DNA of 53,817 nucleotides from an uncultured Clostridia bacterium (GTDB taxonomy: Bacteria; Bacillota; Clostridia; Christensenellales; Aristaeellaceae): assembly GCA_946408995.1 (NCBI GenBank), contig CAMJUL010000020.1:1-53817 (forward strand), given 5' to 3'. Positions within the stretch are counted from its first letter, which is position 1. The number at the start of each line of letters is the position of its first letter. A model generated the notes under the pieces. The model saw only the letters and a list, made by a program, of their open reading frames with translations. It was not told the origin of the DNA and did not search any database. Both the position numbers and the translations under genes were made by a program. This document shows, piece after piece, positions 35,518-44,888 of this stretch.

Positions 35518-36885
35518 ATGGATGGAAAAACCCTTCCGGTGGACTTATGGGCCGAGAAACATAAAAACGAGATCATCAGGGACCTGTTCAGACTGGTCCG
35601 GGTGCCAAGCGTATCCGATCCCGCGTCCGGGGTGAAGCCCTTTGGGAGGGAATGCATCAACGCCCTTGAAACCATGTATGCTTTGGCGGCCTCCAGGGGC
35701 TATGAGGCGCAGGACTTTGCCCATACCGTTGGACGGATCCGCTTCACCCCAAAATGGGAAAACCATCCCGAGGCAGGGATCTGGTGCCATCTGGACGTGG
35801 TGCCGGTGCCAAACCCGGAGGATTGGATCTATCCGCCTTTTTCCGGCACAATCGTGGAGGACAGGTACCTGATCGGCCGTGGGATCCAGGACAACAAGAT
35901 GCCGGCCATCGCCGTGCTTTACTGTATGACCTATCTTTTGCAGAACGGCTGGGAACCACAGAAGAATTGGTGCCTCTACCTTGGGACCAGCGAGGAAAAC
36001 GGCATGGAGGATGTGCGGTGGTTTATAAAGCACCACCGGTGCCCGGAACTGAGCCTGGTTCCCGACACGGGCTTTCCGGTCTGTATCGGCCAAAGAGGGT
36101 GCCAGATCCTCAGGTATTCCATTCCGGCGCCTCTTGACGAAGGGGAGACCCTTGCCTTCCGCTGCGGCTCGAACGTCTCTGTGACGCCGGAAAAGGTGAC
36201 TGCGGTCTTTTCCGGTGGAGAGACGATCCGGACGCAAGGCCATGGCTTCCATATCGAACGGGCCGATGAGGACAATGCCGTCCTGCAGATGCTGGCGGCC
36301 CTTGAAGAACGGCTGCCGGAGGCCGGAAAGGCCCTTGAGCGGCTTTCAAGCCTTCTGTCCTCTCCGGAGAAAATGGGCATGGCCTTTGCGGATGCGGATT
36401 CCGGCGCCCTCAGCGCCAAACCGACGCAAATGGCCTGGGCTAACGGCAGACTCAGCGTGGACGTGTACTGCGTATTGCCGGTGACCGCGGATCCGGAGGC
36501 GCTTTTGAAGGCAGCCGTTCAAAGGGCCGGGGAGGCAGGCGCGGCCTGCGAAAGAGTGCTGATGCGTCCTCCCCGTCTTTTCAGGAAGGATCACCCCCTG
36601 GTGGACCTGCTGACCGGGGTGTACAGGGAAGTGACCGGGAACACGGAGGGCCCCTTCATCATGACCGGGGGGAATTACGCCTCTCTTTTGCCCAATGCCC
36701 TGGGGTTCGGGCCGGGGATGCCGGGGAGGGTGTTTCCGGAAAGCATTTTTCCGCAGGGGCATGGGGACTACCACCAGTGTGATGAAAGCGAGGACTGGGT
36801 ACACATCGTCCGTTTCATGCAGATCTACGTCCGGGCGATCGAACGGCTGGACAGGATGGATACGTGGGACGGGGGAAACGGATGA
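35518..36885 (+). CDS. M20 family dipeptidase (PepV/Sapep-like)
   Basis: A 455-residue cytoplasmic metallopeptidase. Zinc-ligand motifs are HLD at 91-93, the bridging Asp125 in GIQDNKMP, and the catalytic pair Glu159-Glu160 in TSEENG; a further ligand lies in PDTGFPV and a His near the end (GHGDYHQCDE). It should hydrolyse dipeptides, possibly those delivered by Opp or Dpp systems. I chose the ATG at 35518 (GGGG 7 bases upstream) over an in-frame TTG at 35488. Ends before a long hairpin. Confidence 0.9.
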   Translation: MDGKTLPVDLWAEKHKNEIIRDLFRLVRVPSVSDPASGVKPFGRECINALETMYALAASRGYEAQDFAHTVGRIRFTPKWENHPEAGIWCHLDVVPVPNPEDWIYPPFSGTIVEDRYLIGRGIQDNKMPAIAVLYCMTYLLQNGWEPQKNWCLYLGTSEENGMEDVRWFIKHHRCPELSLVPDTGFPVCIGQRGCQILRYSIPAPLDEGETLAFRCGSNVSVTPEKVTAVFSGGETIRTQGHGFHIERADEDNAVLQMLAALEERLPEAGKALERLSSLLSSPEKMGMAFADADSGALSAKPTQMAWANGRLSVDVYCVLPVTADPEALLKAAVQRAGEAGAACERVLMRPPRLFRKDHPLVDLLTGVYREVTGNTEGPFIMTGGNYASLLPNALGFGPGMPGRVFPESIFPQGHGDYHQCDESEDWVHIVRFMQIYVRAIERLDRMDTWDGGNG

Positions 36886-36898
36886 ACGGGAAAAACCG

Positions 36899-36946
36899 AA
36901 AGGCCCCGCAGACAGCGGCTTTGGACCGCTGGCCTGAGGGGCCTTT
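36899..36946 (+). terminator. Long terminator-like hairpin after the M20 dipeptidase
   Basis: Outer AAAGGCCCC/GGGGCCTTT arms with an inner CAGCGG/CCGCTG stem. The T run is short on the plus strand; on the minus strand a TTTTT lies a few bases beyond, so it may act in both directions. Confidence 0.6.
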
Positions 36947-36952
36947 CAAATG

Positions 36953-36977
36953 AAAAAGGGAGGGGCGAGCCCCTCCC
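36953..36977 (-). terminator. Terminator of the second LplB/YtcP operon
   Basis: Minus-strand GGGAGGGGC and GCCCCTCCC arms with a 2-base spacer followed by TTTTT, 21 bases beyond the binding-protein stop. Confidence 0.88.
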
Positions 36978-36997
36978 GGAATCGGTTCAAAAGAGGA

Positions 36998-38593
36998 TCA
37001 GTCCAGGTTGCCGGGGAACACGCCGCGGTAGTTGCCGGCCTGGTAGGCGGCGCGGAATTCGTCGATCATTTCCTGCGCGCCGGAGTTGAGGATGTCTTCG
37101 ATGCCGGCATCATACACAGCGTCGAATTCTTCCGCAGAGCAGCTGACCACAGCGGCCAGGAATTCGCCCTGCTTGCTCTTGATGGTGGAGCCGTAGTCGG
37201 TTTCGGCCTGGATGGCGACCGTGAAGGAGATCTGGGTCCAGGCATCGGTCAGCGCGTCCGCGTAGGAGGCGACCACGTCGTCTTCATAGCCGGCGAAGGG
37301 CAGGGCCAGGGCGGCGGCGTTCTTGGCGTCATCGCCGTAGCACAGGCCGTTGGAGATGAAGACGATGTCGCCGGCGTGCATCTTGTTCTCGTTGGGCACG
37401 GCGTCGGCGCTCTTGACGCCATAGGGGATGCCGTCCTCGGTGAGGCCTTCATAGTTGATGCCCTCGATGCCGTTCTGCATGGCGAACATGTTCTCGGGAA
37501 CGGCGAGCCAATCCATGTACTTCATGGCGGCGATGGCGGTCTTTTCATCGGTGGTCAGGGGGATGATGACGCTCAGGCCGGCGGGAGCATAGATGTCATG
37601 CAGGGTCTTGCCGCCCAGGCTCTCGTTCTTGAAGGGGTTCACGGTGACCCAGTGTCCTTCGGGAACGTTCTTTTCAAGTTCGATCTGGTAGTTCTTGTCG
37701 GTGCGCCAGGGCTGGTCGGGCTGCTGGGAGAAGAAGCCGTTGTAGCCCATGATCAGGGCGGTGTCGTTGGCCTTGTCGTTGTCGGTCAGGGCGAAGGTCT
37801 CAGGCAGCAGGCCCTCGTGATACAGGGTGTTCAGCCAGCGGAAGCCCTCCTTGCTGCCGGGCAGCATTTCGGGGTTGCGGGCATAGGCGAACCAGTCTTC
37901 TTCGGTGACCTGGGAGAAATCGACCCAGGCGTCGGTGAAGCGGCGCACGTTGTACAGGGGATCCGGCGCATAGATGCCAAAGGAGAAGGGCATGGTGTTT
38001 TCACCGGCCAGCTGGGCTTCCTTGGCGGCGCGCAGATACGCGGTGAATTCCTCGACGTTGGTGGGCTTTTCCATGTTCAGGGCCTTCAGCCAGTCCTCAC
38101 GGATGAAGTTGCCCACGTTGGCGCGGCTGATGCGGCGGGCAGGCAGATACCACTGCTCCTTGACACCGTCGCCGTCATGATCGCTCTGGCCGTAGCCGAG
38201 GAGTTCCTCGCCCAGGAAGGCCTTCAGGTTGGGGCCGTATTCGTTGAGCAGGTCGTCCAGCTGCCAAATGCCTTCGTCGTCGATGCACTGCTGCACCAGA
38301 CTGCCGTTGTAGGTCAGGCAGATGTCGGGGGCGGTGCCGCCGGCGAGGGCGTTGGTCAGCAGGTCACCTTCGGTCCAGCGGGCGAAGGATACGAACTCCA
38401 GCTTGATGTGGTTGGGATCGCCGAAGTGCTCCTGGGCGTATTTGAGCTGCCAGCAGTTGGTCACATCAAAACCGGTGATCTCACGGTCATAGGTCTCTAC
38501 CCGCAGGGTGATCCAGTCATCTTCTGCAAGGACAGAGCCGGTCATGCCCAGCAGCAGGGCCAAGGAAAGCAGGATAGCCAGTGCTTTTTTCAT
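36998..38593 (-). CDS. Sugar ABC transporter binding protein, LplA type
   Basis: A 531-residue extracytoplasmic binding protein. The signal peptide ends near VLA/EDD and has no lipobox cysteine. A calcium-loop-like SDHDGDGVKEQ is present near residue 130, as often seen in this group. The long acidic mature protein ends with GNYRGVFPGNLD. AAGGAG is 10 bases before the ATG. It is last in the operon, behind two permeases and a small hairpin. Ligand unknown; probably a complex oligosaccharide. Confidence 0.88.
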   Translation of the reverse strand: MKKALAILLSLALLLGMTGSVLAEDDWITLRVETYDREITGFDVTNCWQLKYAQEHFGDPNHIKLEFVSFARWTEGDLLTNALAGGTAPDICLTYNGSLVQQCIDDEGIWQLDDLLNEYGPNLKAFLGEELLGYGQSDHDGDGVKEQWYLPARRISRANVGNFIREDWLKALNMEKPTNVEEFTAYLRAAKEAQLAGENTMPFSFGIYAPDPLYNVRRFTDAWVDFSQVTEEDWFAYARNPEMLPGSKEGFRWLNTLYHEGLLPETFALTDNDKANDTALIMGYNGFFSQQPDQPWRTDKNYQIELEKNVPEGHWVTVNPFKNESLGGKTLHDIYAPAGLSVIIPLTTDEKTAIAAMKYMDWLAVPENMFAMQNGIEGINYEGLTEDGIPYGVKSADAVPNENKMHAGDIVFISNGLCYGDDAKNAAALALPFAGYEDDVVASYADALTDAWTQISFTVAIQAETDYGSTIKSKQGEFLAAVVSCSAEEFDAVYDAGIEDILNSGAQEMIDEFRAAYQAGNYRGVFPGNLD

Positions 38594-38621
38594 GATTCAG
38601 TCACTCCTTTTTTTATTTTCA

Positions 38622-38637
38622 CCGTCCTCCTGGACGG
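38622..38637 (-). promoter_or_regulatory. Intercistronic hairpin before the binding-protein gene
   Basis: Minus-strand CCGTCC-AGGA-GGACGG in the 90-base permease-binding protein gap, without a T run. Same position as the hairpin at 7748. Confidence 0.5.
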
Positions 38638-38683
38638 CAGGATACGAGGAAACAGGGATACAGCGGGGACAAGGGGCGGTCTG

Positions 38684-39598
38684 TCAGCCCTTGACGGCAC
38701 CGATGGTGACGCCGGCCACGAAGTAGCGCTGCACGAAGGGATAGACTACCAGGATGGGCAGGGTCGCGAAGATGATGGAGGCAGGCTCGATGGATTCGGA
38801 AATGTCCGTGGCCACCGTGGAGGACCCGCCTTCCATGGCGGCGATGTCCACCGCCTGGGAGCCCTTGATCAGGTGGTAAAGCTTGAGCTGCAGCGGCTGA
38901 TAGGACTTGTTCTGGATATAATAGAGGGCGTCCTGGAAGCTGTTCCATTTGCCTACGGCGTAGAACAGGGTCAGCGTGGCCAGGGAAGCCATGGACAGGG
39001 GCAGGTAGACCTGCAGGAGGATCTGATAGTCGTTGGCCCCGTCGATGGTGGCCGCTTCTTCAAGCTCGTTGGGGAGCGCGGAGAAGAAGCTCTTGAGGAT
39101 GATCATGTTGTAGGTGCTCAGCATGCCCGGCAGGATCAGGGACCAGGGGGAATCCAAGAGGCCCAGTTCCTTGATGTTGAGGTAGATCGGGATGGTGCCG
39201 CCGGAAAAGTACATGGTGAACAGGGCCAGAAAATTGAAGAACTTGCGGCCGGCCATGCGTTTTTTGGTCAGGGGATAGGCCATCAGGATGGTCATGACCA
39301 TGGAAAAGGCCGTGTAAACCACGGTGATTCCGATGGTGAACCAAAGCGACCGCATCATGGCCGGATCCGAGAAGATGGCCTTGTAGGCGCGGGTATCCAG
39401 TTCCACCGGGAAGAAGGTGACCTTGCCGCTGAGGATCGCCGATTTGGAGGACAGGGAGGTGGCCGCCACGTTGACGAAAGGCAAAAGACAGGTCAGGCTG
39501 ATCAGGATGATGATCAGGGCCAGGACGATCTGCGGGCCGGTCCAGATCCTGGTTTTCTTGACTTCCAGGGCAGGCTTGTTTTCCGTCTGCTTTTTCAT
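38684..39598 (-). CDS. Sugar ABC transporter permease, YtcP type
   Basis: A 304-residue permease with the EAA loop EEAATIDGANDYQILLQVYL and the C-terminus FVAGVTIGAVKG shared with the paralogue at 6808. A basic polar N-terminus of ~20 residues precedes the first helix. AAGGGGGG precedes the ATG. It pairs with the LplB-type permease 12 bases upstream. Confidence 0.93.
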   Translation of the reverse strand: MKKQTENKPALEVKKTRIWTGPQIVLALIIILISLTCLLPFVNVAATSLSSKSAILSGKVTFFPVELDTRAYKAIFSDPAMMRSLWFTIGITVVYTAFSMVMTILMAYPLTKKRMAGRKFFNFLALFTMYFSGGTIPIYLNIKELGLLDSPWSLILPGMLSTYNMIILKSFFSALPNELEEAATIDGANDYQILLQVYLPLSMASLATLTLFYAVGKWNSFQDALYYIQNKSYQPLQLKLYHLIKGSQAVDIAAMEGGSSTVATDISESIEPASIIFATLPILVVYPFVQRYFVAGVTIGAVKG

Positions 39599-39610
39599 AT
39601 CGATCCCCCC

Positions 39611-40546
39611 TTACCAGATTCCGTCTTCGCCAAGCTTCTTGGATACGAAGTTGGCGCCGGAAATCAGCACCAGGCCCACCAGCGACTGGAACAGACCGAC
39701 CGCTGTGGCGCGTTCGAACTTGTGGTTTTCGATACCGGTGCGGTAGACGAAGGTGGAAAGAACGTCGCAGAATTTGCGGACCTGGGCGTTGCCCAGGATC
39801 TGGGGCCGGTCGAAGGAGATGTTCATCATCTGGCCGACGTTCAGGATCAAAAGGACCACGATGGTGGAACGGATGCCCGGCAGGGTTACATGCCAGATCT
39901 GCTGAAGCTTGTTGGCCCCGTCGATGCGGGCCGCTTCAAACAATTCCATGTTGATGCCGGTGATGGCGGACAGGTACAGGATGGTGCCCCAGCCCATGCC
40001 CTGCCAGACGCCCACCAGGGTGTAGGTGAACTGCCAGTGGGGCCCGTCGGTCAGGAAGGGAATGCTTTTGTCGATCCAGCCCCATTTGAGCAGCGTCGCG
40101 TTGATGAGGCCGCTGTTGGGGGAGAAGATCTGCAGCACCATGCCGCCGATGATGATCCAGGACAGGAAATGCGGCAGGTAGAGCAGGGTCTGGGAAACCT
40201 TTTTGACGCCGGTGGAGCGAAGCTCGTTGAGCATGATGGCCAGGACGATGGGAACGGGGAACCCGGCGATCAGGCCCACGAAATTCAGGAACAGCGTGTT
40301 GCGCAGGGCGCTGGAGAAGTCCGACATTTTCATAACGAACCTGAAATTGTCCAGCCCCACCCAGGGACTGCCCCACATGCCTTTGAACAGGTTGTATTTT
40401 TCAAAGGCGACGATAATACCGATCATGGGCTTGTAGCAGAAGATCAGGTAAAACGCCACCGGCAGGATCAGCATCGTATACAGACGCCAGTCCCTTTTGA
40501 ACCAACCCTTGTGTCTGCGCGGTTTTTTGGCAGCGGGTACATCCAT
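39611..40546 (-). CDS. Sugar ABC transporter permease, LplB type
   Basis: A 311-residue permease starting with a basic stretch (KKPRRHKGWFKRDWRLYTML) and carrying the EAA loop EAARIDGANKLQQIWHVTLP. AAAGGAG is 9 bases before the ATG. First gene of the operon and divergent from the AraC regulator, which probably controls it. No ATPase gene is present, as in the first LplB system. Confidence 0.93.
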   Translation of the reverse strand: MDVPAAKKPRRHKGWFKRDWRLYTMLILPVAFYLIFCYKPMIGIIVAFEKYNLFKGMWGSPWVGLDNFRFVMKMSDFSSALRNTLFLNFVGLIAGFPVPIVLAIMLNELRSTGVKKVSQTLLYLPHFLSWIIIGGMVLQIFSPNSGLINATLLKWGWIDKSIPFLTDGPHWQFTYTLVGVWQGMGWGTILYLSAITGINMELFEAARIDGANKLQQIWHVTLPGIRSTIVVLLILNVGQMMNISFDRPQILGNAQVRKFCDVLSTFVYRTGIENHKFERATAVGLFQSLVGLVLISGANFVSKKLGEDGIW

Positions 40547-40662
40547 TTGAATTCGCTCCTTTCGGCAAAAAAGAAATCGGAAAACAAAAGGGGGTATCGG
40601 ACTTGCCCGGTCGGCACGCCGGATCCGGCGTGTTTTTCTTCTTTAACCATTTCTTTAGGACA

Positions 40663-40691
40663 ATTATAACAAACGAGACTGGTCAAATCAA
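40663..40691 (-). promoter_or_regulatory. Promoter of the second LplB/YtcP operon
   Basis: Minus-strand TTGATT, 17-base spacer, TATAAT, leaving a ~110-base leader. Confidence 0.75.
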
Positions 40692-40703
40692 TAGAAAAAA
40701 TGC

Positions 40704-40732
40704 TTGATTTTATGTAAATCCTGCAATAACAT
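40704..40732 (+). promoter_or_regulatory. Promoter of the AraC regulator
   Basis: TTGATT, 17-base spacer, TAACAT. It starts 12 bases from the divergent promoter, so one regulator could control both. It favours the ATG at 40767 as start. Confidence 0.55.
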
Positions 40733-40766
40733 GAAAAGCATCATGGAAAGAATGGTCGGTGTTTGG

Positions 40767-41732
40767 ATGAAAAAACAGGAAGTCCTATTGTTTGAAGGCT
40801 TCAGCGGCATGGGAAACGGCAGGACGGATTATGAGGCTTTTCACGGCGTTGCCCCCCGCATGCTCAACTGGGGATCCCACTGCCACGATTTTTACGAATT
40901 TTACATTCATTTCCACGGCGGACACCAGATGTCCTACGAAAACCAGTTTTACGCCCTCGCGCCCTGTCAGCTCTTCGTGTTCCCGCCTTTTTCCATCCAC
41001 GGCCTGGTGTGCCTGGAGGAGACGCTTAATTACGAAAGGGCCTTTCTGTACTGCTCCGCGGAGACGCTCAAGCGGGCGGGCTGCGGGCAGATGGACCTGG
41101 ATTTTGCCTTCCGCGCGGCCCTTTCGGACAAGGGAAACGGGTTTCCGATGCGCCTGGAGGACGCACAGGTCTGCAGGGAGTGCCTTCGGAACATTCATGC
41201 CAACGAGCAGAAACGGACGCCCGAAGCGGAGTTCGAGAACTATTCCCTGATCCTCACTTTCCTGAACCGGGCGCTGAAGGCGGTCCGGGAAAAGGACGCG
41301 AAGCTGGCGCAGCAGATGCAGCCGGGCCCCATGATGCAGGTGATTTCATATATAAATGACCATTACAGGGAACCGCTGCAGCTTCGGGAGATCGCGGAAA
41401 AATTCAACTTGAGCCAGTCGGCCCTGAGCCATGATTTTGTCCGGTATACCAACCGGAGCGTATACAGCTATATCCTGTTCAGACGCATTTCCATGGCAAG
41501 GCAGCTGATCCTGGCGGGGGAGGCGCTTGGGGAGGTCTCCGAAATCTGCGGGTTTGCGGATTATTCCAATTTCCTTCGGAATTTCCGCAAATACACGGGC
41601 ATGAGCCCCCGGGAATACCGGAACTATCCTTCGTCCGATGCGGAAAAAGCACAGGCGGGAGGAAAGGCGCCCTCCCGAAGGAAAGAGGAAACAGCGTCAA
41701 AGGGGAATCCCCCTGCGGAAGCGGAAGAATAA
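40767..41732 (+). CDS. AraC family transcriptional regulator
   Basis: About 321 residues. The N-terminal half is a cupin-like sensor (SHCHDFYEFYIHFHGGHQ near residues 36-53); the C-terminal part (about 205-290) holds two helix-turn-helix motifs, LREIAEKFNLSQSALSHDF and VSEICGFADYSNFLRNFRKY, followed by SPREYR. A basic ~35-residue tail follows. The start is uncertain: ATG codons at 40731, 40743, 40755 and 40767 are in frame and none has a good ribosome site; I chose 40767 from the promoter position and the domain. It probably activates the divergent sugar transporter. Confidence 0.88.
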   Translation: MKKQEVLLFEGFSGMGNGRTDYEAFHGVAPRMLNWGSHCHDFYEFYIHFHGGHQMSYENQFYALAPCQLFVFPPFSIHGLVCLEETLNYERAFLYCSAETLKRAGCGQMDLDFAFRAALSDKGNGFPMRLEDAQVCRECLRNIHANEQKRTPEAEFENYSLILTFLNRALKAVREKDAKLAQQMQPGPMMQVISYINDHYREPLQLREIAEKFNLSQSALSHDFVRYTNRSVYSYILFRRISMARQLILAGEALGEVSEICGFADYSNFLRNFRKYTGMSPREYRNYPSSDAEKAQAGGKAPSRRKEETASKGNPPAEAEE

Positions 41733-41804
41733 AAAAGCCGGGCAGGTCCACCATAAATGCAAAAAAAATACAGCGAAAGGGCTGTGCAGAGCCGCAAAGA
41801 AATG

Positions 41805-41810
41805 TATAAT
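41805..41810 (+). promoter_or_regulatory. Possible -10 of the oppA operon
   Basis: TATAAT with TG directly before it in an A/T-rich stretch 89 bases upstream of oppA; the matching -35 is poor (TGTGCA at 16 bases). Confidence 0.45.
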
Positions 41811-41899
41811 TATTCTAATGACGCATAGTATCCCTTTTCTGTGCCTGCGTCCTTTCCGGGGCGCGGACAGGAGAAGGAAAAGGCAAAGGAGGAAAAACC

Positions 41900-43771
41900 A
41901 TGAAAAAAACGGCGGCTCTTCTTCTGTCCCTGGCGATGCTTCTTTCCATGGCGGGCTTCGTTCATGGAGACAGCCTTCCCACCTTTACGGAGCTGTATTC
42001 GAGCGAACTGCAGACCATCGATTATGTGGACAGCACCCTGACGGCCCTGACCACCTTTGCGATGAATACGCAGCTGGGCCTGGTTTATTTTGACAATTTC
42101 GGCCTGCTCAGGCCCGGCGTGGCTGAGAACTGGTCCATCTCTGCGGACGGGACGGTGTATACCTTCTATCTCCGCCAGGATATCCCCTGGGTGGATTACC
42201 GCGGGAACAAAGCGGGCAATGTGACCGCGCACGATTTTGTGACCGCGGCAAAGCACATTCTGAATCCGGACGATCCCAAATCCGTGGCCAACACCCTTTA
42301 CAACAACCTGGTGGGCGCCAAGGATTATTATGACAAAGTGACGGACGACTTTTCCACCGTGGGCATCAAAGCCCTGGACGACTATACCCTCCAGTATACG
42401 CTGCTTGGCCCCAGCGCGTACTTCATGCGGATGCTTGGCAACAACGTCTGGTATCCTGTGCCCACGGACTTTTACAGCGAGCACGCGGAAACCTACGGCA
42501 CCAGCTGCGAGGATCTTTTGTACAACGGCGCTTACTACTGCGCCAGCTATGAATACGAATACGAGCGGGTGCTTGAGAAGAACCCCTATTATCTCAACGC
42601 GGACAAAATCTCCATCGGAACGGTGATCTACCGTTACAACAAGGAAGCGACCGCCAACGGCGCTGAACTGTTCCTGCGGGGCGATACCGACAAGGTTTCC
42701 CTGACCAACGACATCGCCAAGGAATGGATGGAGGACGCCTCCAGGAGCGACAAATACTGCACGGCCCCCCAGAACAACATGTCTTACTGGATCGCCTTCA
42801 ACTTCGATCCCCAGTTTGAGGCCGAATTCGAGCCGGACGCCTGGCGCGTGGCGGTCAACAACGTCAACTTCCGCAAATCCATTTTCTACGGGTTCAACAG
42901 CCATACTTACAACGCAGTCCTGAACCAGTGGAATTACGCGGAGAACACCCTGACTACCTTCAGCCGGCCGGACCTTGTGACGGTGGGCGCCCTGGACTAT
43001 CTGCAATTGAGCGGCCTGGAAGAGTACTATGACCAGGATCTGCTGTTCAACGAGGAAAAGGCCCTGGAATACAAGGCCGCTGCGCTGAAAGACCTGGAGG
43101 GCAAGGTGACCTTCCCCGTGAAGGTCAAGGTGACCTACAACACCTCCGGCAGCACCTCCACCCGTTACCAGGTCCTTGAGCAGCAGCTGGAAAAGACCCT
43201 CGGCAGCGACTACATCGACCTGATCCTTGCTCCCTACAGCGGCTCGAGCTTCAACAGCGACGTACGCAATACCGGCGACTGGGCCATGCTTGAATTGGGC
43301 TGGGGCCCGGACTACGCGGATCCCATGAGCCAGTTTGACCCGATCCTGAAAGAGTCCATCGGCAAGAACTGGGGCAAGGTCTACCTGGCGCAGGAATACT
43401 ATGACGAGGCGCTGGGGTACGGCGATGTGGAAAAGAAGGCCCTGGAGGCCAACGCCATCACCGGTGATTTCGACCTGCGCTATACCACCTTCGCGGAAGC
43501 GGAAAAGCTTTTGCTGGATGAAGCGCTGGTGGTCCCCTGCTATCGCGGCGGAGGCGGATTCCAGGCGACCCGCATCGTGCCCTTCACCCAGGTGACCGGT
43601 CAAATGGGCGACGGCGGCGCCAGAAACGCCATTACCCTGGCGGCACTTTCGGATCACCCCATCAGCGAGGAAGAGTACAAGGCCCTTCGGGAACAGTATC
43701 TGATTGACCGTACGGCGGCTCGCGCGGCGTATGTGGAGGAAAGCGCAGGCTATCAGATCCCCGAGAAATAA
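41900..43771 (+). CDS. Oligopeptide-type ABC transporter binding protein
   Basis: A 623-residue family 5 (OppA/DppA) binding protein. The signal peptide ends near VHG/DSL with no lipobox. Family marks include GVAENWSISADGTVYTFYLR near residue 75-95 and the WVDYRGN..VTAHDFV segment. AAAGGAGG precedes the ATG. First gene of oppABCDF. Family 5 proteins bind peptides but some bind sugars or metal chelates; the isomerase and SDR genes at the operon end leave the ligand open. Confidence 0.9.
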   Translation: MKKTAALLLSLAMLLSMAGFVHGDSLPTFTELYSSELQTIDYVDSTLTALTTFAMNTQLGLVYFDNFGLLRPGVAENWSISADGTVYTFYLRQDIPWVDYRGNKAGNVTAHDFVTAAKHILNPDDPKSVANTLYNNLVGAKDYYDKVTDDFSTVGIKALDDYTLQYTLLGPSAYFMRMLGNNVWYPVPTDFYSEHAETYGTSCEDLLYNGAYYCASYEYEYERVLEKNPYYLNADKISIGTVIYRYNKEATANGAELFLRGDTDKVSLTNDIAKEWMEDASRSDKYCTAPQNNMSYWIAFNFDPQFEAEFEPDAWRVAVNNVNFRKSIFYGFNSHTYNAVLNQWNYAENTLTTFSRPDLVTVGALDYLQLSGLEEYYDQDLLFNEEKALEYKAAALKDLEGKVTFPVKVKVTYNTSGSTSTRYQVLEQQLEKTLGSDYIDLILAPYSGSSFNSDVRNTGDWAMLELGWGPDYADPMSQFDPILKESIGKNWGKVYLAQEYYDEALGYGDVEKKALEANAITGDFDLRYTTFAEAEKLLLDEALVVPCYRGGGGFQATRIVPFTQVTGQMGDGGARNAITLAALSDHPISEEEYKALREQYLIDRTAARAAYVEESAGYQIPEK

Positions 43772-43854
43772 GGCCTGATTTCCTTGGAAAACAGGACCCA
43801 ATCCCCTGCGAGGGCCCCGGCGCGTACGGGGGCACCGCGGAGAACGGGGTTCGG

Positions 43855-43904
43855 AGGGGCATGGTTCGCTGTCGGCGGCTGCCGATGAACGGGACCATGC
43901 CCCT
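43855..43904 (+). promoter_or_regulatory. Intercistronic hairpin between oppA and oppB
   Basis: AGGGGCATGGT and ACCATGCCCCT form perfect 11-base arms around an inner TCGGC/GCCGA stem. Followed only by TTG, so probably an mRNA stabiliser or partial attenuator that keeps binding protein in excess. Confidence 0.6.
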
Positions 43905-43943
43905 TTGCGCCGCTCCGGCAGGTCGACGGATGAGAGGACAAGC

Positions 43944-44888
43944 ATGATCAAATACATTCTGAAACGGCTTCTGCAGTCCCTTCTGACCCTGTTCATCATC
44001 GCAACCGTGGTCTTCTTTTTGATGCGGCTGATGCCGGAGGAAGGCTATTTTGGCGAAAAATACGACAAAATGGATCCGGAACAGATCGAAGCCGAGCTGA
44101 CGGCCATGGGCCTTCGGGACCCGATCCCGGTGCAGCTGTGGCGGTTCTACGGGTCCCTGCTGCGGCTGGATTTCGGCAAATCCATCACGGTCCGCCCCAA
44201 GGTGGCCATCGCGAAAATCATTTCCCAAAAGGCGCCCTATTCCATCCGCTTCGGGCTCTGCTCCGTGGCCATTTCCTTGTTGGTGGGCATCCCGATGGGA
44301 ACGGTGATGGCCCTTTTCAAAAAGAAGATACCGGACAAGCTGGGGAACATGTACATCATTTTCATCCACGCGGTGCCGGCGGCCGTGTATTATCTTTTCA
44401 TCCAGCTGTATGTTACGGACATCTTGCATCTGCCCATCCTTTATAATGAAAGGGATCCCGTCTCCCAGTGGCTTCCGATGATCAGCATGTCCCTGGGCGG
44501 GACCGCTTCGTACGCCATGTGGACGCGGCGGTATGTGGTGGACCAGATGAACCGGGATTATGTCAAGTTTGCCAGGGCCAAAGGAGTCTCCGAGGGAGGG
44601 ATCACGTTTGGGCATATGCTGCGCAACGCCCTGGTGCCCATGGCCCAGAACCTGCCTGCGACGATCCTCCTGACCATTTCCGGTTCCATCTACATCGAAT
44701 CGCTGTATTCGATCCCGGGCATGGGCAATCTGCTGCTTTCCGCCATCAGCCGGCAGGACAATCCCCTGGTCCAGGCCCTGGTGCTGATCTATTCCAGCCT
44801 GGGGATCTTTGGGCTTCTCCTTGGGGACCTGCTGATGGTCCTGTGTGATCCCAGAATCAAGCTGGTAAGGGAAAAGGAGGACCGCTGA
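43944..44888 (+). CDS. Oligopeptide-type ABC transporter permease B
   Basis: A 314-residue OppB/DppB permease beginning MIKYILKRLLQSLLTLFII, the standard N-terminus, with the EAA-like loop ARAKGVSEGGITFGHMLRNA. GAGAGGA precedes the ATG at 43944. It is longest-start ambiguous only by a short polar extension. Forms a channel with OppC, whose ATG overlaps its stop (TGATG). Confidence 0.93.
   Translation: MIKYILKRLLQSLLTLFIIATVVFFLMRLMPEEGYFGEKYDKMDPEQIEAELTAMGLRDPIPVQLWRFYGSLLRLDFGKSITVRPKVAIAKIISQKAPYSIRFGLCSVAISLLVGIPMGTVMALFKKKIPDKLGNMYIIFIHAVPAAVYYLFIQLYVTDILHLPILYNERDPVSQWLPMISMSLGGTASYAMWTRRYVVDQMNRDYVKFARAKGVSEGGITFGHMLRNALVPMAQNLPATILLTISGSIYIESLYSIPGMGNLLLSAISRQDNPLVQALVLIYSSLGIFGLLLGDLLMVLCDPRIKLVREKEDR

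Noticed and set aside
36950..40669. An open reading frame of 1239 codons on the plus strand
   Set aside because: It is exactly antisense to the binding protein and two permeases, which have strong ribosome sites, signal peptide and family motifs. The translation is low-complexity Gly/Asp/His/Val-rich, as expected from the complement of GC-biased codons.
41810..43999. A 729-codon minus-strand frame
   Set aside because: Antisense to oppA, same codon-bias artefact.
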